In this document: in pieces, positions 1 through 8,637 of the stretch
Layout of the letters: each line of letters starts with the position of its first letter
Position numbering within the stretch: the stretch's first letter is position 1
Origin: JAEUPI01 sp035764445
Lineage (GTDB): Bacteria; Pseudomonadota; Gammaproteobacteria; Burkholderiales; Burkholderiaceae_C
Length of the DNA: 64,000 nt
Direction: 5' to 3'
Assembly: GCA_035764445.1 (NCBI GenBank)
Contig: DASTZF010000248.1
Span: forward strand, 1 to 64,000
Position numbers and translations under genes: made by a program
Notes under the pieces: generated by a model
What the model saw: the letters and a program-made list of their open reading frames with translations, nothing else
What the model was told of the DNA's origin: nothing
Database searches by the model: none

Positions 1-783
1 CGCGTGCCGTTCGACTGGCGAGGCTTCTGGCTCAAGGTGCTGCCACCGGTCGTCGGCGTGGCGCTGTTGGTCGGCATCTGGGAGCTGCTGACACTCAAGA
101 GCAGCTCCTTTCCGACACCCGGTGCGACCTTCGACGCCGCCGTCAAGCTGTTCGCCGATCCGTTCTACCAGAAGGGACCCAACGACCAGGGAATCGGCTG
201 GAACATCCTGAGCTCGCTCAAGCGCGTGGGCCTTGGCTTCGGCATGGCGGCGCTGGTCGGCATCCCGCTCGGCTTCATGCTCGGCCGCTTCGACTTCCTC
301 AACCGCATGGTGTCGCCGCTGGTCAGCCTGCTGCGGCCGGTGTCGCCGCTGGCGTGGCTGCCGATCGGCCTGCTGGTGTTCAAGGCCGCCAACCCGGCGG
401 CGATCTGGACGATCTTCATCTGCTCGATCTGGCCGATGATCGTCAACACCGCGGTCGGTGTACAGCGCGTGCCGGCCGACTACCTCAACGTCGCGCGCGT
501 GCTCAACCTCTCCGAGTGGCGCGTGATGACGCGCATCCTGTTTCCGGCGGTGCTGCCGTACATGCTGACCGGCGTGCGGCTGTCGGTGGGCACGGCGTGG
601 CTGGTGATCGTCGCCGCCGAGATGCTGACCGGCGGCGTCGGCATCGGCTTCTGGGTGTGGGACGAGTGGAATAACCTCAACGTCAAGCACATCCTGATCG
701 CGATCTTCGTGATCGGCATCGTCGGGCTGCTGCTCGAGCAGGCGCTGATGGCGATCGCCAGGCGCTTCTCGTTCGACGACTGA
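1..783 (+). CDS. nrtB: Nitrate/nitrite ABC transporter permease (5' end outside window)
   Basis: Inner-membrane permease of a nitrate importer of the NrtB type. The frame is open at the first base. The first visible start, GTG at 4, would give 259 residues, shorter at the N-terminus than usual for the family, so the true start probably lies left of the window. There are about six hydrophobic segments. A cytoplasmic EAA loop lies around residues 155-180 (RVPADYLNVARVLNLSEW), which contacts the ATPase. The gene is followed after 11 bases by the ATPase gene and then by nirB, nirD and nasA, so nitrate is the likely substrate. The periplasmic binding protein NrtA must be encoded off the window or elsewhere. 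Cyanate or taurine permeases are the nearest alternatives, but the neighbours favour nitrate. Confidence 0.9.
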   Translation, partial: RVPFDWRGFWLKVLPPVVGVALLVGIWELLTLKSSSFPTPGATFDAAVKLFADPFYQKGPNDQGIGWNILSSLKRVGLGFGMAALVGIPLGFMLGRFDFLNRMVSPLVSLLRPVSPLAWLPIGLLVFKAANPAAIWTIFICSIWPMIVNTAVGVQRVPADYLNVARVLNLSEWRVMTRILFPAVLPYMLTGVRLSVGTAWLVIVAAEMLTGGVGIGFWVWDEWNNLNVKHILIAIFVIGIVGLLLEQALMAIARRFSFDD

Positions 784-794
784 GGGAGGTTGCC

Positions 795-1595
795 ATGCCT
801 GGATTCATCGACGTGCAGAACGCCGAGATGGTGTTCGAGACGAAGAAAGGCAGCTTCCACGCGCTGCGCGAGATCAACCTCGCGGTGGCCAAGGGCGAGT
901 TCGTCACGCTGATCGGCCACTCGGGCTGTGGCAAGAGCACGCTGCTCAACCTGATCGCCGGGCTGCTGGCGCCGACCGCCGGGGTGCTGCTGTGCGACAA
1001 CCGCGAGATCGCGGCGCCGGGGCCGGAGCGCGCGGTGGTGTTCCAGAACCACTCGCTGCTGCCGTGGCTCACCTGCTTCGGCAACGTGCATCTGGCCGTC
1101 GAGCGCGTGCTCGGTGCACGCGAGAGCAAGGCACGACTCGACGCACGCACGCGGGCCGCGCTCGAGCTGGTGGGCATGGGCCACGCGCTGCACAAGCGGC
1201 CGCACGAGATCTCGGGCGGCATGAAGCAGCGCGTCGGCATCGCGCGTGCGCTGGCGATGGAGCCCAAGGTGCTGCTGATGGACGAGCCGTTCGGCGCGCT
1301 CGACGCGCTGACGCGCGCGCACCTGCAGGACGAGCTGCTGAAGATCGTCGCGCGCACCGGCAGCACCGTGGTGATGGTGACGCACGACGTCGACGAAGCG
1401 GTGCTGCTGTCCGACCGCATCGTGATGATGACCAATGGGCCCGCGGCGACGATCGGCGAGGTCCTGCAGGTCGACCTGCCGCGGCCGCGCAGCCGCGTCG
1501 AACTGGCCGAGGACCCCGGCTACGTGCACCTGCGCAAGGAGGTCATCGACTTCCTCTACACGCGGCACGCGCGCCACGAGACGCTCGCTGCGTGA
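795..1595 (+). CDS. nrtD: Nitrate ABC transporter ATP-binding protein
   Basis: ATPase that energises the NrtB permease at the inner face of the membrane. Its 266 residues carry Walker A GHSGCGKST (41-49), the signature SGGMKQR (140-146) and Walker B VLLMDEPFGALD (159-170). It lacks the binding-protein-like C-terminal domain of cyanobacterial NrtC, so it matches the stand-alone NrtD/NasD type. The ATG is preceded by GGGAGG at a good distance. It ends 10 bases before nirB, which points to one transcript for uptake and reduction. The symbol is a family-level choice: such proteins are variously named NrtD, NasD or NtrC, the last unrelated to the response regulator. Confidence 0.9.
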   Translation: MPGFIDVQNAEMVFETKKGSFHALREINLAVAKGEFVTLIGHSGCGKSTLLNLIAGLLAPTAGVLLCDNREIAAPGPERAVVFQNHSLLPWLTCFGNVHLAVERVLGARESKARLDARTRAALELVGMGHALHKRPHEISGGMKQRVGIARALAMEPKVLLMDEPFGALDALTRAHLQDELLKIVARTGSTVVMVTHDVDEAVLLSDRIVMMTNGPAATIGEVLQVDLPRPRSRVELAEDPGYVHLRKEVIDFLYTRHARHETLAA

Positions 1596-1605
1596 GAGGG
1601 GCACC

Positions 1606-4062
1606 GTGAAACGCATGAAGCTGGTGGTGGTCGGCAACGGCATGGCCGGCATCCGTGCGGTCGAGGAGCTGCTGAAGATCGCGCCCGACCTGTACGACAT
1701 CACGGTGTTCGGCGCCGAGCCGCACCCCAACTACAACCGCATCCTGCTGTCGCCGGTGCTCGCCGGCGAGCAGACGATCGACCAGATCATCCTCAATCCG
1801 CTGAGCTGGTACGCCGAGCACGGCATCGCGCTGCACACCGGCAAGAAGGTCACCCGGATCGATCGCATCAAGCGCCTGGTGATCGCCGACGACCGCACAA
1901 CGGCCGAGTACGACCGCCTGCTGCTGGCCACCGGGTCCAACCCGTTCGTGCTGCCGGTGCCGAACAACGATCTCGACGGCGTGATCGCCTACCGCGACAT
2001 CGCCGACACCGAGACGATGATCGACGCGGCGGCGCGGCACTCGCACGCGGTGGTGATCGGCGGCGGCCTGCTCGGCCTGGAGGCCGCCAACGGCCTGAAG
2101 CAGCGCGGCATGGACGTGACGGTGGTGCACATCATGCCGTGGCTGATGGAGCGCCAGCTCGATGCGGTGGCCGGCAAGTTGCTGCAGGGCTCGCTCGAAG
2201 CGCGCGGCTTGAAGTTCCTGATCGGCGCGCAGACGTCCGAGCTGCTCGGCAACGAGCACGGCCGCGTGAGGGCCGTCCGGTTCAAGGATGGCAGCGAGAT
2301 TCCTGCCGACCTGGTGGTGATGGCGGCCGGCATCCGCCCGAACACCGAGCTCGCCGAGCGCGCCGGGCTGCACTGTCACCGCGGCATCGTCGTCAACGAC
2401 ACGCTGCAGACGATCACCGATCCGCGCATCTACGCGGTCGGCGAGTGCGCCGCGCACCGCGGCGTCGCCTACGGGCTGGTGGCGCCGCTGTTCGAGCAGG
2501 GCAAGGTGTGTGCGACGCACTTGGCGCAGTTCGGCATCGGGCGCTACGCGGGCAGCCAGACCTCGACCAAGCTCAAGGTCACCGGCATCGATCTGTTCTC
2601 GGCCGGCAATTTCATGGGCGGCGACGGCACCGAGGAGATCGTGCTGTCCGACCCGATCGGCGGCGTCTACAAGAAGCTGGTGATCCGGGGCGACAAGCTG
2701 GTCGGCGCCTGCCTGTACGGCGACACCGTCGATGGCAGCTGGTACTTCAAGCTGCTGCGCGACGGACGGCCGATCGGCGACCTGCGTGACCGCCTGATGT
2801 TCGGCGAGTCGAACATCGGCGATGTCGGCCACGAGGGCCACAACAAGGCCGCGGCAATGGCCGACAGCGACGAGGTCTGCGGCTGCAACGGCGTCAACAA
2901 GGGCACGATCTGCAAGGCGATCAAGAGCAAGGGCCTGTTCACGCTCGAGGAGGTGCGCAAGCACACCAAGGCGAGCGCGAGCTGCGGGTCGTGCACCGGG
3001 CTGGTCGAGCAGCTGCTGATGGCCACCGCCGGCGGCGACTACTCGAAGGCGCCGGCCAAGAAGGCGATGTGCGGCTGCACCGACTCGAGCCACCAGGAGG
3101 TGCGCGAGGCGATCCGCGCCGAGCACCTGCTGACGATCGACGGCGTCTACCGGCGCCTGGCCTGGCGCACGCCCAACGGCTGTGCGTCATGCCGGCCGGC
3201 GATCAACTACTACCTGATCAGCACCTGGCCGAAGGAGGCCAAGGACGACCCGCAGAGCCGCTTCATCAACGAGCGTGGCCACGCCAACATCCAGAAGGAC
3301 GGCACCTACTCGGTGGTGCCGCGCATGTGGGGCGGCGAGACCACCGCCGCCGAGCTGCGGCGCATCGCCGACGTGGTCGACAAGTACAGGATTCCCACCG
3401 TCAAGGTCACCGGCGGCCAGCGCATCGACCTGCTGGGGGTCAGGAAGGAAGACCTCGTCAACGTCTGGCGCGACATCGGGATGCCGAGCGGACACGCGTA
3501 TGCGAAGGCACTGCGCACCGTGAAGACCTGCGTTGGCAGCGAGTGGTGCCGCTTCGGCACGCAAGACAGCACGCAGATGGGCAAGGACCTCGAGCGTGCG
3601 CTGTGGCGCATGTACGCGCCGCACAAGGTCAAGCTCGCGGTGTCGGGCTGCCCGCGCAACTGCGCCGAGGCCGGCATCAAGGACGTCGGCGTGATCGGCG
3701 TCGACTCCGGCTGGGAGATCTACGTCGCCGGCAACGGCGGCATCAAGACCGAGGTGGCGCAGTTCTTCGTCAAGGTGAAGACGGCCGCCGACGTGCTCGA
3801 GCACGCCGGTGCATTCCTGCAGCTGTACCGCGAGGAGGGCTGGTACCTCGAGCGCACGGTGCACTACGTCGGCCGCGTCGGGCTCGACCACGTGAAGAAG
3901 AAGGTGCTCGACGACGCCGCGACTCGCCGGGCGTTGTGGGAGCGGTTGCAGTTCGCGCTCGATGGCGAGCCCGATCCGTGGTTCGAGCATGCGAAGGCGA
4001 GCATCGACCTGCGACAGTTCGCGCCGGTCGACAGCAGCGCCACGCACGAGGCGTCGGCGTGA
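1606..4062 (+). CDS. nirB: Assimilatory nitrite reductase (NADH), large subunit
   Basis: Cytoplasmic enzyme reducing nitrite to ammonium with NADH. The 818 residues run in family order. First comes an N-terminal FAD/NAD(P) module. Then come two BFD-like [2Fe-2S] segments, with Cys at 425, 427, 460, 463 and at 489, 491, 526, 529. Last is the sirohaem/[4Fe-4S] module with Cys at 642, 648, 682 and 686 (motifs TCVGSEWC and SGCPRNCAEAG). The frame stays open upstream into nrtD, but the start is placed at GTG 1606 because GAGAGG sits just before it and the protein then begins directly with the Rossmann strand KLVVVGNGMAG. NirD follows after 13 bases. All cluster ligands are present, so the enzyme should be active. 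Confidence 0.96.
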   Translation: MKRMKLVVVGNGMAGIRAVEELLKIAPDLYDITVFGAEPHPNYNRILLSPVLAGEQTIDQIILNPLSWYAEHGIALHTGKKVTRIDRIKRLVIADDRTTAEYDRLLLATGSNPFVLPVPNNDLDGVIAYRDIADTETMIDAAARHSHAVVIGGGLLGLEAANGLKQRGMDVTVVHIMPWLMERQLDAVAGKLLQGSLEARGLKFLIGAQTSELLGNEHGRVRAVRFKDGSEIPADLVVMAAGIRPNTELAERAGLHCHRGIVVNDTLQTITDPRIYAVGECAAHRGVAYGLVAPLFEQGKVCATHLAQFGIGRYAGSQTSTKLKVTGIDLFSAGNFMGGDGTEEIVLSDPIGGVYKKLVIRGDKLVGACLYGDTVDGSWYFKLLRDGRPIGDLRDRLMFGESNIGDVGHEGHNKAAAMADSDEVCGCNGVNKGTICKAIKSKGLFTLEEVRKHTKASASCGSCTGLVEQLLMATAGGDYSKAPAKKAMCGCTDSSHQEVREAIRAEHLLTIDGVYRRLAWRTPNGCASCRPAINYYLISTWPKEAKDDPQSRFINERGHANIQKDGTYSVVPRMWGGETTAAELRRIADVVDKYRIPTVKVTGGQRIDLLGVRKEDLVNVWRDIGMPSGHAYAKALRTVKTCVGSEWCRFGTQDSTQMGKDLERALWRMYAPHKVKLAVSGCPRNCAEAGIKDVGVIGVDSGWEIYVAGNGGIKTEVAQFFVKVKTAADVLEHAGAFLQLYREEGWYLERTVHYVGRVGLDHVKKKVLDDAATRRALWERLQFALDGEPDPWFEHAKASIDLRQFAPVDSSATHEASA

Positions 4063-4075
4063 AGGCAGGGCGGGC

Positions 4076-4468
4076 ATGAACGCGCGCTCGACGATCTGGC
4101 AGGCGGTGTGCCGGGTGACGGACATCGCGCCGCTCGGCGCGCGTCGTATCGCGCGCGAGCGGGGCCTCGCCGTGGCGCTGTTTCGCACGGCGTCGGACCA
4201 GGTGTTCGCGCTACTCGACCGCTGCCCGCACAAGGGCGGCCCGCTGAGCCAGGGCATCGTGTTCGGCGACAGCGTGGCCTGCCCGTTGCACAACTGGACG
4301 ATCTCGCTGGCCGACGGCCAGGCTCGGGCGCCGGACGCCGGCTGCGCGGTCCGCTTCGCGTGCCGGGTCGAGGAGGGACAGGTCTACCTCGACGCCGACG
4401 AGCTGGCGCACAAGGCGCTCCAGGTCGCGGCACCGATCGCGGGCCCGCGGGTCAAGCAGGGCGCTTGA
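4076..4468 (+). CDS. nirD: Nitrite reductase small subunit, Rieske-type NirD
   Basis: Small subunit of assimilatory nitrite reductase, 130 residues. Many NirD proteins keep the Rieske fold but have lost the iron ligands. This one retains a full set, C50-P-H52 and C69-P-L-H72, within CPHKGGPLSQG and CPLHNW, so it probably binds a [2Fe-2S] cluster. The start is the ATG 13 bases after the nirB stop, preceded by GGCAGGGCGGG. It sits between nirB and nasA in the same direction. It could be called a generic Rieske ferredoxin, but its position and length identify it as NirD. Confidence 0.93.
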   Translation: MNARSTIWQAVCRVTDIAPLGARRIARERGLAVALFRTASDQVFALLDRCPHKGGPLSQGIVFGDSVACPLHNWTISLADGQARAPDAGCAVRFACRVEEGQVYLDADELAHKALQVAAPIAGPRVKQGA

Positions 4469-4503
4469 GCGTCGCATCGCGCTGGTGATCGAGGAGGGTC
4501 GCC

Positions 4504-4548
4504 ATGAAAGACACACGCACGACCTGCCCCAGCCGACCGGGACGCTGA
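4504..4548 (+). other. 14-codon open frame with strong RBS just ahead of nasA, in frame with it
   Basis: GAGGAGGG at 4491-4498 is an excellent ribosome binding site for ATG 4504, which opens a frame of 14 codons ending in TGA at 4546. The frame is the same as that of nasA, whose usable start is GTG 4552, only 3 bases after the TGA. The short peptide (MKDTRTTCPS...) resembles the start of NasA itself (MRETKSTCPY...). It may be a coupling leader, a remnant of a small tandem duplication, or the original start cut off by a stop. No function is claimed. Confidence 0.45.
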
Positions 4549-4551
4549 GTC

Positions 4552-7356
4552 GTGCGCGAGACGAAATCGACCTGCCCCTACTGCGGCGTCGGCTGCGGGG
4601 TGATCATCGAGAGCGATGGCGAGCAGATCATCGGCGTGCGCGGTGATCCCGCGCACCCGGCCAACTTCGGCCGGCTGTGCAGCAAGGGCAGCACGCTGCA
4701 CTTGACTGCGACGCAAGCGGTCACGCTGCACACGCGGCTGCTGCAACCGATGCGGCGGCATGCGCGCGGCGAGTTGCCGCAGGCGATCGCGTGGGACGCC
4801 GCGCTCGACCTCGCGGCCGAGCGCATCGCACGCACGGTGCAGACGCACGGCCCCGATGCGGTGGGGCTGTACCTGTCGGGGCAGCTGCTGACCGAGGACT
4901 ACTACGTCTTCAACAAGCTGGCGCGGGCGCTGATCGGCACCAACAACGTCGACACCAACTCGCGCCTGTGCATGAGCTCGGCGGTGGCCGGCTACAAGCT
5001 GACGCTCGGTGCCGACGCGCCGCCGGCGTGCTACGAAGACCTCGACCACGCGCGCAGCGTGTTCATCAGCGGCAGCAACCTCGCATGGGCGCACCCGATC
5101 CTGATGCGCCGGCTCGAGGATGCGCGGCGCGCACAACCCGAGCAGAAGTGGATCGTCATCGACCCGCGGCGCACCGAAACCGCGGCGCTGGCCGACCTGC
5201 ACCTGCAGATCCAACCCGGCACCGACATCACGTTGGCTCACGGCATCGCGCATCTGATGCTGTGGGAGAACCTGGCCGACACCGCCTACGTCGCGGCGCA
5301 CACGCACGGCTTCGAGGCCTACCGCGACCTGGTGCGCGAGTACACGCCGCGCGAGGTGGCGACGGCCTGCGGCATCCGCGAGGCCGACCTGGTGCAGGCG
5401 GCGCGCTGGTTCGCCGGCGTGGACCCTCGGGCGCCCCGCGGGCGTTGGCCGACGCTGTCGCTGTACTGCCAGGGGTTGAACCAGAGCGTCAACGGCACGC
5501 ACAACAACGCGGCCTGGATCAACCTGCATCTGCTGAGCGGGCAGATCGGGAGGCCAGGCGCCGGGCCTTTTTCGCTGACCGGCCAGCCCAACGCGATGGG
5601 CGGCCGCGAGGTCGGCGCGCTCGCCAACCAGCTGGCGGCGCACCGCGACCTCGGCAAGGCCGAGCACCGCGCCGAGATGGCGGCGCTGTGGGGCGTGCGC
5701 GAAGTGCCGTCGGCGCCCGGCCGATCGGCGGTCGAACTGTTCGAGGCGGCCGCCGACGGCCAGATCAAGCTGCTGTGGATCGCGTGCACGAACCCGGCGC
5801 AGTCGATGCCCGATCAGGCGATGGTCCGCCGCGCGCTCGAACGCTGCGACTTCGTGATCGTGCAGGAGGCGTTTCGCACCACCGCGACGGGCGCCTACGC
5901 GGACCTGTTGCTGCCGGCCAGCACCTGGGGCGAGAAGGAAGGCAGCGTCACCAACAGCGAACGCCGCATCTCGCGCGTTCGCGCCGCGGTCACGGCGCCG
6001 GGCGCCGCACGCGCCGACTGGCGCATCGCCGCCGACGTTGCGCGCCGTCTCGAGCCGTTGCTGCAACGTGCACGCACCGACGGCCGCGCGAGCGGCTTCG
6101 AGTTTGCCGACGCGGCGCAGGTCTGGTGCGAGCACCGCGCATCGACCCGCGGGCGCGACCTCGACATCACGGGCCTGTCGTACCCGATGCTCGACGAGCG
6201 CGGCCCGCAGCAATGGCCGCTGCCGTCGGGTGCGACCGCGGGGCGCTCGCGCCTGTACGAAGGTGGTGGCTTTCAGTTCGACGACGGGCGCGCCCGGTTC
6301 GCGGCGGTCAAGCCGCTGCCGCTGGCCGAAGCGCGCAACGTGCGCCATCCCTATTCGCTGACCACCGGGCGCCTGCGCGATCAGTGGCACGGCATGAGCC
6401 GCACTGGCACGCTGGGCCGCCTGTTCGGCCATGCGAGCGAACCGGTGATTGAGCTACACCCGCGCGACCTCGACCGCCTGAACGCCAGGCCGGGCGATCT
6501 GCTGCAAGTGACGTCGCGCCGCGGCTCGATCGTGCTGCCGGCGCAGGCGAGCGACGCGATGGCACCGATGCAGGCGCACATCGCGATGCACTGGGGTGCC
6601 GAGGCGCTGGGCGGCGCGAGCGCGAACGGGCGAGCGCTGGCCGGCGTCAATACGCTCACCACCGGCGCGTTCTGCCCGACGAGCAAGCAGCCCGAATTGA
6701 AGCACTGCGCGGTCAAGCTGCTCAAGGCCGAGCTGCCCTGGAAGCTGCTGGCGATGGCCTGGCTGCCGCAGGCCGACGCACACACGGCGCGCGAAGCGCT
6801 GCGCGCGCTGATGCCATTGTTCGCGTACGCGGCGTGCGTGCCGTTCGGCCGCGAGCCCGATGCGCGCGGGCGACTGGGCCTGATGTTTCGCGCGGCGGCG
6901 CACGAACGCCCGACCGACGAGGTGCTGGCGCGCATCGAGCGGCTGCTCGGCGTCGATGGTGCGCAGGCGCTGCGCTACGTCGATGCCAGGCGCGGCTTGC
7001 GGCGCACGATAACGCTCGCCGGCCAGGGCGACGCGATGCGGGTGCAGGCATTCGTGCTCGCCGGCAGCACCGATGCCGAACCCTGGCTGCGCGCGCTGCT
7101 GGTCGACGAAGAGCCGGCACAGGCTTACGGGCGCAGCCTGCTGCGCGCGGACAGCGCGCCCCCGGGGACGCAGCCCCCGCGCTCACCGCAGGTCTGCACC
7201 TGCCACGACGTCAGCGAGGCGCGCATCCGCGAGGTGCTGGCATCGGCGGTCGGTGCGCCCGCCGAGAGGCTGACCGCGCTGCAACGCCGGCTGCGCTGCG
7301 GCACCGAATGCGGGTCATGCCTGCCGACGCTGAAGCGTCTGGTCGCCACGGCCTGA
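4552..7356 (+). CDS. nasA: Assimilatory nitrate reductase catalytic subunit with C-terminal BFD domain
   Basis: Cytoplasmic molybdenum enzyme reducing nitrate to nitrite, 934 residues. The N-terminal [4Fe-4S] site is C8, C11, C15 and C43 (CPYCGVGC ... LCSKG). The Mo-bis-MGD oxidoreductase body follows, with the likely Mo-ligand Cys in NSRLCMSSAV. A molydopterin dinucleotide-binding domain comes next. A C-terminal BFD-like [2Fe-2S] segment (CTCHDVSEARIREVL ... CGTECGSC) is probably the electron entry point. The best start is GTG 4552 with GGGA nine bases upstream. A stronger ribosome binding site serves the in-frame ATG at 4504, which is cut off by TGA. It is the last gene of the nrt-nir-nas cluster, and a convergent gene follows within 33 bases. 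Confidence 0.94.
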   Translation: MRETKSTCPYCGVGCGVIIESDGEQIIGVRGDPAHPANFGRLCSKGSTLHLTATQAVTLHTRLLQPMRRHARGELPQAIAWDAALDLAAERIARTVQTHGPDAVGLYLSGQLLTEDYYVFNKLARALIGTNNVDTNSRLCMSSAVAGYKLTLGADAPPACYEDLDHARSVFISGSNLAWAHPILMRRLEDARRAQPEQKWIVIDPRRTETAALADLHLQIQPGTDITLAHGIAHLMLWENLADTAYVAAHTHGFEAYRDLVREYTPREVATACGIREADLVQAARWFAGVDPRAPRGRWPTLSLYCQGLNQSVNGTHNNAAWINLHLLSGQIGRPGAGPFSLTGQPNAMGGREVGALANQLAAHRDLGKAEHRAEMAALWGVREVPSAPGRSAVELFEAAADGQIKLLWIACTNPAQSMPDQAMVRRALERCDFVIVQEAFRTTATGAYADLLLPASTWGEKEGSVTNSERRISRVRAAVTAPGAARADWRIAADVARRLEPLLQRARTDGRASGFEFADAAQVWCEHRASTRGRDLDITGLSYPMLDERGPQQWPLPSGATAGRSRLYEGGGFQFDDGRARFAAVKPLPLAEARNVRHPYSLTTGRLRDQWHGMSRTGTLGRLFGHASEPVIELHPRDLDRLNARPGDLLQVTSRRGSIVLPAQASDAMAPMQAHIAMHWGAEALGGASANGRALAGVNTLTTGAFCPTSKQPELKHCAVKLLKAELPWKLLAMAWLPQADAHTAREALRALMPLFAYAACVPFGREPDARGRLGLMFRAAAHERPTDEVLARIERLLGVDGAQALRYVDARRGLRRTITLAGQGDAMRVQAFVLAGSTDAEPWLRALLVDEEPAQAYGRSLLRADSAPPGTQPPRSPQVCTCHDVSEARIREVLASAVGAPAERLTALQRRLRCGTECGSCLPTLKRLVATA

Positions 7357-7388
7357 GCGCGACGCGGGGCGCGCGCTGCGGCGTTGAG

Positions 7389-8162
7389 TCAGGGCTCGTC
7401 GCGCTTCGAGCCCATCCGCAGGCGGCCGAGCATGGCCATCGCCTCGAGTTGCCGCGCCAGCACGAAGGCCTTGGCGGCCTCCAGCGTCGGCAGGCGTGGG
7501 CGAGCGCCATCGCGAGACTTCAACAGGCCGCCGCCGACATAGACGCCGTCCTCGAACAGGTCGTACCCCGTCTTCTCGATCAGCAACGCCGGATGGGCCC
7601 GGTTCGGGCAGTGCGTGAAGCATGTGAAGCGAGCCGGTCGGGCCGTGCATTGCTGAGCGCCGACGACCAGCGCGAACTCCTCGATCAGCGGCCGTGCCTG
7701 CAGCGGCGACGTTCGGTGGCGCGGCGTGCGGCGATGGAAGGCGTCCCACTGTGCGCGCACGAATCTCGCCTGCGGGCATTCGGTCTCGGTGCAGGTGAGC
7801 CTCAGCAGCACCGATCGATCGACCCGCACGCCATCGAGCAGCAGCTGCTCGCGTCGGCGACCTTTGTGATCGATGCGCGCTGTCACCATCACCTGGTGCG
7901 ACATGCCAGCCAGGGCAACCTGCGCGCTGCCGCGCCAGCGCACACCGAACGGTGCCCCGATGGGGACCTGGTGCCTGGCCTCGCGGATGAGTTGCAGCAC
8001 GACGCTCAACGCACGGCTCCGATCGAAGAAGCTCAACCATGCGGCCGCGGTGCCGCTGCCGTCAAGCGATTGACCGCCGCCCGCGGCGCGGGCATCGCTT
8101 GAACCGGAGCGTCGTTTCGTGCTAGCCGGACCTGTGGACGCGTCGCAGCGAACCGCGGCCAT
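7389..8162 (-). CDS. Hypothetical cysteine-containing protein
   Basis: I do not recognise the family. The frame encodes up to 257 residues. The first 45 or so are low-complexity Gly/Ser/Ala/Arg, so the real start may be internal, near the segment AWLSFFDRSRALSVVLQ. From there the composition is that of a folded cytoplasmic protein. Several Cys residues (LTCTETECPQARF, FTCFTHCPNRAHP) could form a metal site. The C-terminus looks helical (TLEAAKAFVLARQLEAMAMLG). It is convergent with nasA and upstream of a tautomerase gene on the same strand. Confidence 0.55.
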   Translation of the reverse strand: MAAVRCDASTGPASTKRRSGSSDARAAGGGQSLDGSGTAAAWLSFFDRSRALSVVLQLIREARHQVPIGAPFGVRWRGSAQVALAGMSHQVMVTARIDHKGRRREQLLLDGVRVDRSVLLRLTCTETECPQARFVRAQWDAFHRRTPRHRTSPLQARPLIEEFALVVGAQQCTARPARFTCFTHCPNRAHPALLIEKTGYDLFEDGVYVGGGLLKSRDGARPRLPTLEAAKAFVLARQLEAMAMLGRLRMGSKRDEP

Positions 8163-8204
8163 TTGGGGAGCGTCGGCTCACAGGTCGAGCCGGTCGCGGC
8201 GCGT

Positions 8205-8588
8205 CTAACCTGCGTGAATGAGCCGACCGCCGCCGAAGGCCCAGTTCTCCCACTGGGTCTCCTTGAAGCCGACCATCACGTGCTCGGTGTCGAGGCCGGC
8301 GCGCGACAGCGTCGCCATCAGCTCCTCGAGCAGCTTCCGCTTCACCTTGACGCTGCGACCCACCGACCACAGGACCTCGATCAGCACGAAGTCGTCGCCG
8401 CGCGGGCGTGCGAGGTCGGGATAGGTCGCGTCGTAGCGGAAGTCCGAGGCATCGAGTTCGATCACGCGCTGGAACTTGTCGGTCGCGGGCACCCCCGTGG
8501 CGACGAGCGCGGCGTGCACCGCGTCGAGCACGGTGGTCTTGAACTCGGCGGACTTTGGTTTGCGAACGGTCAGCGTGACGAGGGGCAT
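8205..8588 (-). CDS. Tautomerase family protein
   Basis: 127-residue member of the tautomerase superfamily. After removal of Met the protein begins with Pro (MPLVTLTVRK), the catalytic N-terminal proline of the fold. The length is about twice that of a 4-oxalocrotonate tautomerase monomer, as in the larger fused tautomerases. It also contains the conserved-looking stretches DKFQRVIELDASDF and SVGRSVKVKRKLLEEL. The physiological substrate cannot be told from sequence. The next gene upstream on the same strand is an isochorismatase-type hydrolase 49 bases away, so the two may be co-transcribed. Confidence 0.85.
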   Translation of the reverse strand: MPLVTLTVRKPKSAEFKTTVLDAVHAALVATGVPATDKFQRVIELDASDFRYDATYPDLARPRGDDFVLIEVLWSVGRSVKVKRKLLEELMATLSRAGLDTEHVMVGFKETQWENWAFGGGRLIHAG

Positions 8589-8637
8589 GGTCAGTTCCTC
8601 CTGGCAGGGTCGGTGATCGGTGCGGGACCGCTCGCGT

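Noticed and set aside
1435..1605. 57-codon extension of NirB into nrtD
   Set aside because: It would overlap the ATPase gene by 161 bases and encodes Arg/Ser-rich sequence. GAGAGG and the Rossmann strand place the start at 1606.
5568..5575. T run after a GC-rich stretch inside nasA, terminator-like
   Set aside because: It is within a conserved coding region with no strong stem directly before it.
4384..6432. 682-codon open frame antisense to nasA
   Set aside because: It mirrors nasA codons, has Arg/Gln/Ala-rich content and no domain pattern. NasA motifs on the + strand are complete.
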